A DNA stretch of 9,494 nt, taken from Flavobacteriales bacterium. Lineage in GTDB: Bacteria > Bacteroidota > Bacteroidia > Flavobacteriales_D > Parvicellaceae. The position numbers were made by a program, and so were the translations under genes. The notes below the pieces were generated by a model. It was given only the letters and a program-made list of their open reading frames with translations. It did not search any database and was not told the DNA's origin. Location: NCBI GenBank assembly GCA_026993705.1, contig JALWSJ010000010.1:1-9494 (forward strand). The letters are read 5' to 3'. Within the stretch, counting starts at the first letter, position 1. The number at the start of each line of letters is the position of its first letter. Positions 1 to 6,452 of this stretch are shown here, piece by piece.

Positions 1-1161
1 GGTATAATGACCGCCTTGGAGGTGCTTGGAAACGTAGGTTTGATTTTTATCGTGCTGGAAGCCGCTCTGGACTTAGAACTGAAAAAAGAAAAAGCGGGTT
101 TAATTGCAAAAAGCTTTTTTGTCGCACTCATTGCTCTTGTAGCCTCTTCTTTTGGTATAGCCGAATTATTTGTCTTTCTCTGGAAAGTCCCCTTGTTTAA
201 TGCACTTCTTTATGCCGTTCCGTTATCCATAATGAGTAGTGCCATTATTATCCCAAGTGTTAGTTCTTTGCCTGAAAAGAAAAAAGAATTTATGATTTAC
301 GAAAGTACGTTTTCGGATATTATGGGGATAATGTTCTTCTATTTCTTAAAGGGGAACGCACACGTATCGTCAACCAAAGAGGTCATCACCGATGTCAGTT
401 TTAATATCGGAATTACTGTTTTAATTGCCATCATAGCAGCGTATTTATTAGTTATTCTATTCCAAAAACTAAAAATGGAAGCCAAATATTTCCTTATGTT
501 TGCTGTGTTATTACTCTTATACGCTGTCGGAAAATCATTTCATCTATCGTCTTTATTAATCATTTTGTTTTTTGGTTTAGTGCTAAACAATACCCCTTTG
601 TTTTTTAGAGGAATTTTAAAAAAATACGGAGATAAAAGACAAATAAAACATTCCCTGCACGAGTTACATGTTATCACCTTAGAAACCGCCTTTGTCCTAC
701 GAACCTTTTTCTTTGTGATATTCGGTATCACCATAACCTTAGCGTCGTTGATCAATTGGAAATTAGGGTTGATAAGTTTGGGAATCGTAGCCATATTATT
801 TGCTGTCCGTTTTCTTATTCTCAAACTCTTTCTTCAAAAAGATATAGTGCCCGAACTTTGGATAGCACCACGCGGTCTAATAACCGTTCTTTTGTTCTTT
901 GCAATACCCAACGGATTGGTCGATGGACACGGAGATGTGTTAGTGTCCTATAATGCTACCGAAGACTTTACTATAGCCCAATTCGACCAAGGAATATTAC
1001 TGTTTACGATATTGATAACAAGCGTAATTATGACCATCGCACTCATCTTAAATCGAGGAGAAAAAGTAACCGAAGTCTTGTTAGATTCCATAAAAATGAA
1101 AAACAAGGACGAAAATATTGTAGATAAAATAGAAGAGCATCTATTAGACGAAGAAGAGTGA
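1..1161 (+). CDS. Na+/H+ antiporter (CPA family), 5'-truncated by window edge
   Basis: This is an inner-membrane cation:proton antiporter of the Na_H_Exchanger fold, which would exchange Na+ or K+ for H+. The frame is open to base 1 (Gly-Ile precede the first Met at 7), and family members carry one or two more N-terminal helices, so I infer that roughly 50 residues lie outside the window. Counting from Met7, about ten hydrophobic segments are visible. Family landmarks are the acidic motif E99-S-T-F-S-D104 in the ion-binding helix, an arginine helix around R232 (LRTFFFVIFG), and P288-R-G before a late helix. After the last helix comes a charged cytoplasmic tail (about 350-384) ending in DEEE. 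The motif reads Ser-Asp where CPA1 NhaP-type proteins usually have Asn-Asp. The antiporter class is well supported; ion specificity cannot be read. The gene is followed within four bases by the structured repeat. Confidence 0.85.
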   Translation, partial: GIMTALEVLGNVGLIFIVLEAALDLELKKEKAGLIAKSFFVALIALVASSFGIAELFVFLWKVPLFNALLYAVPLSIMSSAIIIPSVSSLPEKKKEFMIYESTFSDIMGIMFFYFLKGNAHVSSTKEVITDVSFNIGITVLIAIIAAYLLVILFQKLKMEAKYFLMFAVLLLLYAVGKSFHLSSLLIILFFGLVLNNTPLFFRGILKKYGDKRQIKHSLHELHVITLETAFVLRTFFFVIFGITITLASLINWKLGLISLGIVAILFAVRFLILKLFLQKDIVPELWIAPRGLITVLLFFAIPNGLVDGHGDVLVSYNATEDFTIAQFDQGILLFTILITSVIMTIALILNRGEKVTEVLLDSIKMKNKDENIVDKIEEHLLDEEE

Positions 1162-1164
1162 TTT

Positions 1165-1316
1165 GGGCGTTCCCATTACAGCATAAAAAAGTAGTTCCGT
1201 TCGCACTTCCCCCCACTGCACTACTTTTTAACGCCGTAATGGTCGGGCTATCCACTATATCTTTTGTGTTGCATATGTGCAACAACACAAAAGGATGCCG
1301 TTTCTATCCCTAACGC
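1165..1316 (+). repeat. Structured intergenic repeat element (possible RNA or 3' hairpin element)
   Basis: This non-coding block begins four bases after the antiporter stop codon and is dense in complementary segments. GCGTT (1167-1171) can pair with AACGC (1312-1316) to close the element. CCATTAC (1173-1179) pairs with GTAATGG (1236-1242), and inside it a 10-bp stem joins 1186-1195 to 1220-1229. A second arm has GGC plus ATCC (1246-1253, one bulged T) against GGAT-GCC (1293-1299), capped by a hairpin at 1261-1293. From memory, blocks resembling GTCGGGCTATCC, AAAAGGATGCCG and ATCCCTAACGC recur between genes in many flavobacterial genomes with variable hairpin arms; I cannot verify this or name the family. 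It could act as a mobile palindromic repeat, a 3'-end stabiliser or terminator, or an RNA. The strand is uncertain. Confidence 0.55.
1261..1293. repeat. Long hairpin inside the intergenic repeat
   Basis: An 11-nt arm (CTTTTGTGTTG, 1261-1271) is the exact reverse complement of 1283-1293. An alternative inner stem GTTGCA (1268-1273) with TGCAAC (1278-1283) and a TATG loop can stack on CTTTTGT/ACAAAAG with a 3-nt bulge at 1284-1286. The AAC duplication that allows both registers looks like a slip in an originally perfect palindrome. Confidence 0.7.
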
Positions 1317-1363
1317 GTTAAATGTACGAAAGTTATAGTATTTTAACAAAGATTAGGTGCTTT

Positions 1364-1387
1364 CTAAATTAATTTAGCGTACTTTTG
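1364..1387 (+). promoter_or_regulatory. Candidate promoter -7 box with adjoining palindrome, DEAD-box helicase gene
   Basis: TACTTTTG at 1380-1387 matches the Bacteroidota -7 consensus TAnnTTTG. No convincing TTTG -33 element lies about 19 bases upstream. Instead a perfect 14-bp palindrome, CTAAATTAATTTAG (1364-1377), occupies the spacer and could be an operator. The inferred transcript start near 1394 would leave a leader of roughly 90 nt before the helicase ATG, and long leaders are common on cold-shock-type helicase mRNAs. The leader holds a second perfect palindrome at 1424-1437 (ATAAAACGTTTTAT). Confidence 0.45.
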
Positions 1388-1484
1388 TAACACCGTTTGA
1401 ATATTGAAAAAAGGTAAAAGAAAATAAAACGTTTTATAAGGTGATTTTCAAAGTTTAAATGGTATAAATTATTAATAACAATAT

Positions 1485-3245
1485 ATGACATTTAAAGAAT
1501 TAGGATTAAGAGAAGAAGTATTAAAAGCTCTTAACGATTTAGGATTTGAAAATCCAACCCCTATCCAAGAGGAATCCATTCCTCAACTATTATCAGAAGA
1601 ACGAGATTTAGTAGGGTTAGCTCAAACAGGAACAGGTAAAACAGCAGCTTTTGGGTTACCTCTTATAGAGAAAGTTGATTTTAACAAGAATTACGTACAA
1701 GCACTTGTAATTGCTCCAACAAGGGAGCTAGGGATACAAATAGCAGAAGATTTTAAAAAGTTCACAAAATATATCAAAGGAGCATCCATTGCAACTATAT
1801 ATGGAGGAGCGAGTATAGAAAACCAAGCACGTGAAGTAAAACGAGGAGCACAAGTTGTAGTAGCAACACCAGGTCGTCTTAACGATATGATTCGTCGAAA
1901 TATGGTAAAGCTAAACCAAGTGAATATCGTAGTGTTGGACGAAGCTGATGAAATGCTGAACATGGGATTCAAAGAAGATATCGATACGATATTAAGTCAA
2001 ACTCCCAACCATAAAAATGTTTGGTTGTTTTCTGCAACCATGCCTAAAGAAGTGGCACGAATTGCGTCAACTTATATGGAAAGCCCAATAGAGGTTACCG
2101 TTGGGACAAAAAATGCAGCAAATAAAGATATTCATCACGTATATTATACGATAAACGATAGAAATCGTTATCAAGCTCTAAAAAGATTATTGGATTTTCA
2201 CCCTGATATTTATGGTTTGGTCTTTTGTAGAACCAAGCGTTTGACGCAAGAAATTGCAGACAAATTAATGAAAGACGGATACAGTGCCGCTCCATTACAT
2301 GGAGATTTATCTCAATCTCAGCGTGACCACGCCATGAAAAAGTTTAGAGACAAAACGGTACAAATACTTGTAGCAACAGATGTTGCCGCTCGTGGTATTG
2401 ATGTGGATAGTATAACGCACGTGATTCATTATAACTTGCCAGAAGAAGTTGAAAACTACAACCATAGAAGTGGTAGAACAGGAAGAGCGGGTAAAAAAGG
2501 TCAATCTATATCGTTGGTTACTGGTAAAGAAATGAACCGGGTGAAAGCGATTGAAAGAGTAACGAAATTAAAAGTAGAACATGCTCAAATCCCTAGTGGG
2601 AAAGAGGTTTGTGAAAAACAATTGTTTGCTCTCATTGACAATGTTAAAAATGTAGATGTAAAAGAAGAAGAAATAGAACGCTTTTTACCTTCAATTTTTG
2701 AGCAATTAGAAGGGTTGACAAAAGAAGAAGTAATCAAAAAATTCGTTAGTGCTGAGTTTAACCACTTTTTAGAATATTACGATGGTTCTAGAGATTTAAA
2801 CAGTACTGTTTCGGACAGAGACAGAAACAGAAGTGATGATGGTGGGCGTGATAGAAATAGAGGTAGAAATCGCTCTGACGATTCCAAACAACGTTTTCAT
2901 ATTACTGCAGGAACAGAAGATGGTTTGAATAAAGGTGCAATTTTGAGAATTGTTTGCCAAAATGCTGATATAAGCTCAAACGAAGTTGGGAGAATAGATT
3001 TATTTAGAGAATTTTCATTCTTTGATGTCGATAAAAAACATGCTGACCGCGTGTTGGAAGGGATGAAAGGAGCTGAATTTAACGATAAGCCATTTAAAAT
3101 TCAATTAGCTAAGAGCAATGGAGGTGGCGGTGGTCGTTCTTCAAAAGGTGGAGGGAAAAGACGAAGAAGAGAGAGAAGCAGTTTCTCTTCTAGTAATTCT
3201 TCTGATGGAGGAAGAAATCGAGACAGTAGAAGACGAAGAAGATAG
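1485..3245 (+). CDS. deaD: DEAD-box ATP-dependent RNA helicase, DeaD/CsdA type
   Basis: An ATP-dependent RNA unwinding protein, likely acting in ribosome assembly, mRNA turnover and cold adaptation as DeaD/CsdA does. All core motifs are visible: Q motif (F3 to Q28), motif I AQTGTGKT (46-53), Ia PTRELG (78-83), Ib TPGR (128-131), II DEAD (152-155), III SAT (183-185), V ATDVAARGID (297-306) and VI HRSGRTGRAG (327-336). After the two RecA domains and a helical extension (about 390-432) comes a charged Arg/Asp/Asn linker (443-468), then a DbpA-type RNA-binding domain of RRM fold (about 470-542), then a basic Gly/Arg/Ser tail (545-586) ending in five arginines. At 586 residues the length is normal for the DeaD group. 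The ATG is preceded by an AT-rich leader without a Shine-Dalgarno, typical of the phylum. The gene stands alone, with its own promoter and terminator. Confidence 0.95.
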   Translation: MTFKELGLREEVLKALNDLGFENPTPIQEESIPQLLSEERDLVGLAQTGTGKTAAFGLPLIEKVDFNKNYVQALVIAPTRELGIQIAEDFKKFTKYIKGASIATIYGGASIENQAREVKRGAQVVVATPGRLNDMIRRNMVKLNQVNIVVLDEADEMLNMGFKEDIDTILSQTPNHKNVWLFSATMPKEVARIASTYMESPIEVTVGTKNAANKDIHHVYYTINDRNRYQALKRLLDFHPDIYGLVFCRTKRLTQEIADKLMKDGYSAAPLHGDLSQSQRDHAMKKFRDKTVQILVATDVAARGIDVDSITHVIHYNLPEEVENYNHRSGRTGRAGKKGQSISLVTGKEMNRVKAIERVTKLKVEHAQIPSGKEVCEKQLFALIDNVKNVDVKEEEIERFLPSIFEQLEGLTKEEVIKKFVSAEFNHFLEYYDGSRDLNSTVSDRDRNRSDDGGRDRNRGRNRSDDSKQRFHITAGTEDGLNKGAILRIVCQNADISSNEVGRIDLFREFSFFDVDKKHADRVLEGMKGAEFNDKPFKIQLAKSNGGGGGRSSKGGGKRRRRERSSFSSSNSSDGGRNRDSRRRRR

Positions 3246-3263
3246 AACGTTAATACTCAAATA

Positions 3264-3295
3264 AAAAAAGGAGGCTATTTATAGCCTCCTTTTTT
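3264..3295. terminator. Bidirectional rho-independent terminator
   Basis: The stem GGAGGCTA (3270-3277) pairs with TAGCCTCC (3282-3289) around a TTTA loop. It is flanked by A7 on the left (3263-3269) and T6 on the right (3290-3295). The A and T tracts let it serve both the helicase gene on the + strand and the convergent glycosyltransferase gene on the - strand. Confidence 0.92.
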
Positions 3296-3316
3296 CGTTT
3301 AAAGAAGTTTAATAGT

Positions 3317-4327
3317 CTATCTTGTTAACTCCATATCTTTCTTCTGAGGTTTTTTGTTCAACAGAACAAAATCAATAATACCCATAAGATAACCCCATCC
3401 ATAAGAAATATGTAAAATCAGAAAAGTGAATATTATTTTTGGTATATGTTTTTTCTTTTTGGCAATTTTAATGGCAAAGATAAAGGCAAAAACAAAATAG
3501 AGGAAAAGAATAGATAAATTGAAAAGGAATAAAAGCGGATGGAGAAAAGAGGTAGCCACCGCAAAAATTAAGAAAAGGACGAAAAATAAAGGAATTAACT
3601 GCCTTAGAGTAGTTATCGTATGGTGTTTTTTGTTTACAAAAACTTTCCAATATCCATATTGATAATACTGTCGAAAAAGTTTTTGAAACGATGCTCTTAC
3701 GTAATATTTAGATAGGATTTTTTTTGATAAAAAGATTTTAAATCCTTCCTTTAACATTCTAAAATTAAACTCATCATCTTGGTTTCTTGCCAATTCCTCA
3801 TCAAAATAACCTATTTTTTCAAAGACTTCTTTTCTATAAGCACCAAAAGCAACAGTGTCAACAAATCCATCTTTTTGCCCTGTTCTAAAATGGGCATTTC
3901 CAACACCGAAAGGAGAACTCATTGCTGTGCCTATTATTTCCGAAGTTTCATTTTCAAAAACATTGATAATGATACCTCCAGAACAGCCCACTTCTGGGTG
4001 TTTGTTCAAGACTTTTACATTTTCAGCGATAAAAGCTGGATGAACTTCTGCATGAGCTCCAAGAATTATTTTTACATCAGCAGTTGAAGTTTTTAAACCT
4101 AAATTTAAAGCATAGGGAGTCGTTTCTTTATGGTTGATTAATAAATGAATATTGGGATGTTTCTTTGCAGTTATTTCTACGATTTCGGGTGTTCTATCAT
4201 TACTTAAACCATCACAAACATAAACAGAAACCAATTCATTGGGATAATTGGATTGAAGGATAGAATCAATACATTTTTTAATGTATCTTTCCTCATTTTT
4301 ACAAGGTATAATTATAGAAACTTTCAT
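3317..4327 (-). CDS. Family 2 glycosyltransferase, ExoA-like, membrane-anchored
   Basis: A predicted inner-membrane glycosyltransferase that would add a sugar to a lipid-linked surface-polysaccharide intermediate; donor and acceptor are unknown. I start it at the ATG at 4327 (MKVSIIIPCKNEERY) because this is where GT2 domains begin; the frame runs on upstream to a TTG at 4366, but that would overlap the preceding gene. The protein is 336 residues. The GT-A domain covers about 1-235, with the nucleotide-binding start SIIIPCKNEE (4-13), VCDGLSND (37-44) and NQDDEFNFR (182-190). Two or three hydrophobic segments follow (about 243-262, 266-288, 298-322), as in ExoA of succinoglycan synthesis. Oddity: where ExoA-like enzymes usually have an acidic DAHA-type metal motif, this one reads G90-A-H-A. 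It lies 19 bases after the lipoprotein gene and converges on the shared terminator. Confidence 0.85.
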   Translation of the reverse strand: MKVSIIIPCKNEERYIKKCIDSILQSNYPNELVSVYVCDGLSNDRTPEIVEITAKKHPNIHLLINHKETTPYALNLGLKTSTADVKIILGAHAEVHPAFIAENVKVLNKHPEVGCSGGIIINVFENETSEIIGTAMSSPFGVGNAHFRTGQKDGFVDTVAFGAYRKEVFEKIGYFDEELARNQDDEFNFRMLKEGFKIFLSKKILSKYYVRASFQKLFRQYYQYGYWKVFVNKKHHTITTLRQLIPLFFVLFLIFAVATSFLHPLLFLFNLSILFLYFVFAFIFAIKIAKKKKHIPKIIFTFLILHISYGWGYLMGIIDFVLLNKKPQKKDMELTR

Positions 4328-4332
4328 CAAAA

Positions 4333-4367
4333 CAAAGATAGTGGTTTCACTGTTTAAAAGGGACAAA
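4333..4367 (-). promoter_or_regulatory. Possible promoter of the glycosyltransferase gene (near-leaderless)
   Basis: On the - strand, TATCTTTG (4333-4340) is an exact TAnnTTTG -7 box, with a TTTG (4364-4367) 23 bases upstream. That spacing is longer than the usual 19-21. It lies only five bases before the ATG at 4327, so the transcript would start at or just before the start codon. It could be coincidental; co-transcription with the lipoprotein gene is the alternative. Confidence 0.3.
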
Positions 4368-4883
4368 TGAGGATTTTATAATTCTTTCACCGGCAGGCGT
4401 AATGATTTTTAATTGCTGCTTAAGCGTTTTGTCAACCGCCATATAACCAATTTCTTGTGGTGCAACGTTCGCTTTATTTTTAAAAATAAAGTGATGATCT
4501 GATAAATCATTTAATTTAAAACTAACCGTAGGGTAACCTTCTGCTTCAAGTTGATAGATAAGCGTGTTTTTACGATTAAAGATTTTTGAAGTCTGTCCAA
4601 AATTATTTATTCCATTTGTTTGTGTTCCTCTTTTACCTATAAGAGTATCCTCGTGAAATTCCCATGTTTCTATAATTGTATTTCCTTTAAAACTGGTACT
4701 GTCAATCCATTCGCCTTTCATCCAAGCTAATTGCGTTATAGATAGGCTTGAGTCTTTGACCGTTTCGTTTTTTACCTTTTGTTGAGCAATATCAAAAGGG
4801 TTTTCCATTTGTTCTTGTTCATTGTTTGAACATGAGTAAACGAAAATAGAAACAATAAAAAGAAAAAGTAAATATTTTTTCAT
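4347..4883 (-). CDS. Small lipoprotein, DUF6265-like
   Basis: A secreted lipoprotein of 178 residues with no known biochemical role. The N-terminus is a lipoprotein signal: MKK, a hydrophobic core (4-14), then VYSC with the lipid-accepting cysteine at 18. The polar start of the mature part (SNNEQEQ) suggests outer-membrane sorting but does not prove surface exposure. The mature domain (about 50-175) has the pattern I associate with DUF6265: W54-M-K-G-E-W, then I71-E-T-W-E-F, a Leu-Gly-type turn (LIGKRG), and later FKNKANVAPQEIGY (134-147), resembling that family's FxNPxNDFPQ stretch. A lipocalin-like beta barrel is likely. The nearest promoter-like box is TACATTTT (4911-4918), a near match. 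The gene lies between the tRNA-Ser terminator and the glycosyltransferase gene, and these two genes may be co-transcribed. Lipoprotein status is firm; the family assignment is moderate. Confidence 0.8.
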   Translation of the reverse strand: MKKYLLFLFIVSIFVYSCSNNEQEQMENPFDIAQQKVKNETVKDSSLSITQLAWMKGEWIDSTSFKGNTIIETWEFHEDTLIGKRGTQTNGINNFGQTSKIFNRKNTLIYQLEAEGYPTVSFKLNDLSDHHFIFKNKANVAPQEIGYMAVDKTLKQQLKIITPAGERIIKSSFVPFKQ

Positions 4884-4930
4884 GAAGAGATAAAGCTTTG
4901 TGCGTTGACTAAAATGTATAGAAATGGGTT

Positions 4931-4964
4931 AAAATAAAAAAGCCACACAATGTATTGTGTGGCT
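4931..4964 (-). terminator. Rho-independent terminator of tRNA-Ser
   Basis: A 10-bp perfect stem joins 4942-4951 (GCCACACAAT) to 4954-4963 (ATTGTGTGGC). On the - strand it is followed by TTTTTTATTTT (4941-4931). It starts 10 bases after the tRNA 3' end, so it terminates the tRNA transcript and insulates the lipoprotein gene. Confidence 0.88.
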
Positions 4965-4974
4965 TTCTGCCCTG

Positions 4975-5059
4975 CGGATAGTGAGGGATTCGAACCCCCG
5001 TTACCTCTCGGTAAACCAGTTTTCAAGACTGGCGCATTCGACCACTCTGCCAACTATCC
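4975..5059 (-). tRNA. tRNA-Ser (anticodon UGA)
   Basis: This is an 85-nt class II tRNA. The acceptor arms GGATAGT and ACTATCC pair over 7 bp and are followed by G as discriminator, as expected for serine. The anticodon stem CCAGT/ACTGG closes the loop CTTGAAA with anticodon TGA, reading UCA and related Ser codons. A long variable arm (TACC-GAGA-GGTA) is diagnostic of Ser/Leu/Tyr-type tRNAs. The T arm has GGTTCGAATCC. The 3' CCA is not encoded. It has its own promoter and terminator. Confidence 0.97.
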
Positions 5060-5084
5060 TGCTATCTTTATTGATTAGCGAGTG

Positions 5085-5115
5085 CAAATATAATTAAATA
5101 CTTCACACCAGCAAA
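5085..5115 (-). promoter_or_regulatory. Promoter of tRNA-Ser
   Basis: On the - strand, TTTG (5112-5115) is followed by exactly 19 bases and then TATATTTG (5085-5092). This is a perfect fit to the Bacteroidota -33/-7 consensus. Transcription would begin near 5078, giving a leader of about 20 nt before the tRNA 5' end at 5059. Confidence 0.8.
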
Positions 5116-5116
5116 C

Positions 5117-5142
5117 AAAAAAATAGATTTTTTATAAAAATC
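5117..5142 (-). terminator. Weak AT-rich terminator after the nucleotide-sugar operon
   Basis: On the - strand, GATTTTT pairs with AAAAATC around an ATA loop (5126-5142), followed by TATTTTTTT (5125-5117). It begins about 20 bases after the dehydrogenase stop codon. The stem is almost all A-T, so termination may be inefficient. Its T tract directly abuts the tRNA promoter. Confidence 0.5.
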
Positions 5143-5162
5143 ATCGAAGAATGTAAGAAATT

Positions 5163-6452
5163 TTACAAACTCCAATAGGCAATATCTTTAAACTGATTTT
5201 TATAAATCCTTTTGATATCAACAAATTCGCCTACATCAGTAAGTAAATTTTTGAAATATTCTTCAGGTAAATTAGTGTATTCTTTATGATTTACAGCCAA
5301 AACAACAGCATCATACTTACCAGTAGGTTCTTTTACCAGTTCATACCCATATTCTTCCTTAAATTCTTCGGGGTCTGCATGAGGGTCTGTGATTTGCACA
5401 TCACAAGAAAATGATTCAAATTCCTTAATCACATCAATCACTTTAGAGTTTCTTATGTCGCTTACATCTTCCTTAAATGTTGAACCCATGATTAAAACTC
5501 TTGAGTTGATGATACTTTTACCCTTTGCTAGTATTCTTTTTACACACTGCTTTGCTACATAGAATCCCATTGAGTCATTCACGTATCTTCCTGAATTAAT
5601 GATTTTTGCATGATAACCTAATTGACGAGCCTTGTGCGTTAGATAATAAGGGTCAACTCCTATACAGTGTCCTCCAACTAAACCGGGGTAGAATTTAAGG
5701 AAATTCCACTTGGTCCCTGCTGCTTCCAATACTTCGAAAGTATTAATGCCCATTCTTCCGAAAATAATTGAAAGCTCATTCATTAGTGCAATATTTACAT
5801 CTCTTTGCGTATTTTCTATGATTTTAGCCGCTTCTGCTACTTTTATTGTGGAAGCTCTGTGAACTCCCGCGTCAACCACTAATTCGTAGGTTTTTGCTAT
5901 GTTCTCTAACGATTCCACTGTGTCTCCCGAAGCTACTTTTACTATACTTGCAAGTGTGTGTACTTTGTCGCCCGGGTTTATTCGTTCAGGTGAGTATCCT
6001 ACGTTAAAATCTTCTTTCCATTTTAATCCGGAAACTTCTTCTAATACAGGAATGCAGTCTTCCTCTGTACAGCCCGGATAAACAGTAGATTCGTAAACTA
6101 CATAATCACCTTTTTTTAGTGCTTTTCCAACGGTTGTTGAAGCTCCGATTAAGGGTTTTATGTTGGGTTCTTTACTAGCGTCAATTGGCGTTGGTACAGC
6201 AACTACGAAAAAGTTTGCTTCTTTTAATTTTTCACCGTCAGAAGTAAATTCGATATCACACCCCTCAAAGTCTGATGCTTCTAATTCATTGCTTGGATCA
6301 ATGTTGTTACGCATCATTTCTACGCGTTTTTCATTGATGTCAAACCCTATTACTTTTATTTTTTTTGCAAATTCCAGGGCGATAGGCAGTCCTACATATC
6401 CAAGCCCTACTACGGCTAATTTTGCTTCTTTGTTTACTAATTTATCGTACAT
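5163..6452 (-). CDS. wbpA: UDP-N-acetylhexosamine 6-dehydrogenase, WbpA/TviB type
   Basis: This enzyme would oxidise C6 of UDP-GlcNAc (or a close UDP-HexNAc) to the uronic acid with two NAD+, giving a precursor for acidic surface polysaccharide. I start it at ATG 6452 (429 residues) because the NAD-binding segment KLAVVGLGYVG follows at 11-21; a TTG at 6503 in the same frame would add 17 residues unlike the family. Visible features are the Rossmann motif GLGYVG (16-21), VPTPI (86-90), ESTVYPGCTE (121-130), GYSPERINPGD (152-162), KVAEAAKIIENTQRD (204-218), catalytic cysteine C263 in GGHCIGVDPYYL, and a C-terminal domain with GSTFKEDVSDIRNS (323-336). Wording and length fit the TviB/WbpA branch better than UDP-glucose dehydrogenase (Ugd) or ManNAc-specific WecC, but substrate choice is inferred. 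It is the last gene of the three-gene operon, 59 bases after the oxidoreductase gene. Confidence 0.88.
   Translation of the reverse strand: MYDKLVNKEAKLAVVGLGYVGLPIALEFAKKIKVIGFDINEKRVEMMRNNIDPSNELEASDFEGCDIEFTSDGEKLKEANFFVVAVPTPIDASKEPNIKPLIGASTTVGKALKKGDYVVYESTVYPGCTEEDCIPVLEEVSGLKWKEDFNVGYSPERINPGDKVHTLASIVKVASGDTVESLENIAKTYELVVDAGVHRASTIKVAEAAKIIENTQRDVNIALMNELSIIFGRMGINTFEVLEAAGTKWNFLKFYPGLVGGHCIGVDPYYLTHKARQLGYHAKIINSGRYVNDSMGFYVAKQCVKRILAKGKSIINSRVLIMGSTFKEDVSDIRNSKVIDVIKEFESFSCDVQITDPHADPEEFKEEYGYELVKEPTGKYDAVVLAVNHKEYTNLPEEYFKNLLTDVGEFVDIKRIYKNQFKDIAYWSL

Noticed and set aside
1043..1288. Reverse-strand open frame of 81 codons across the antiporter end and the repeat
   Set aside because: Its coding half is the antisense of a real gene and the rest is the hairpin-rich repeat; no domain or start context supports it.
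3779..4087. Forward open frame of 102 codons antisense to the glycosyltransferase
   Set aside because: Lies wholly within a clear conserved gene; low-complexity Ser/Phe/Ile composition is typical of antisense shadows in AT-rich DNA.
4328..4366. N-terminal extension of the glycosyltransferase to a TTG at 4366
   Set aside because: It would overlap the lipoprotein gene by 20 bases and add residues before the SIIIPCKNEE start that GT2 proteins lack.
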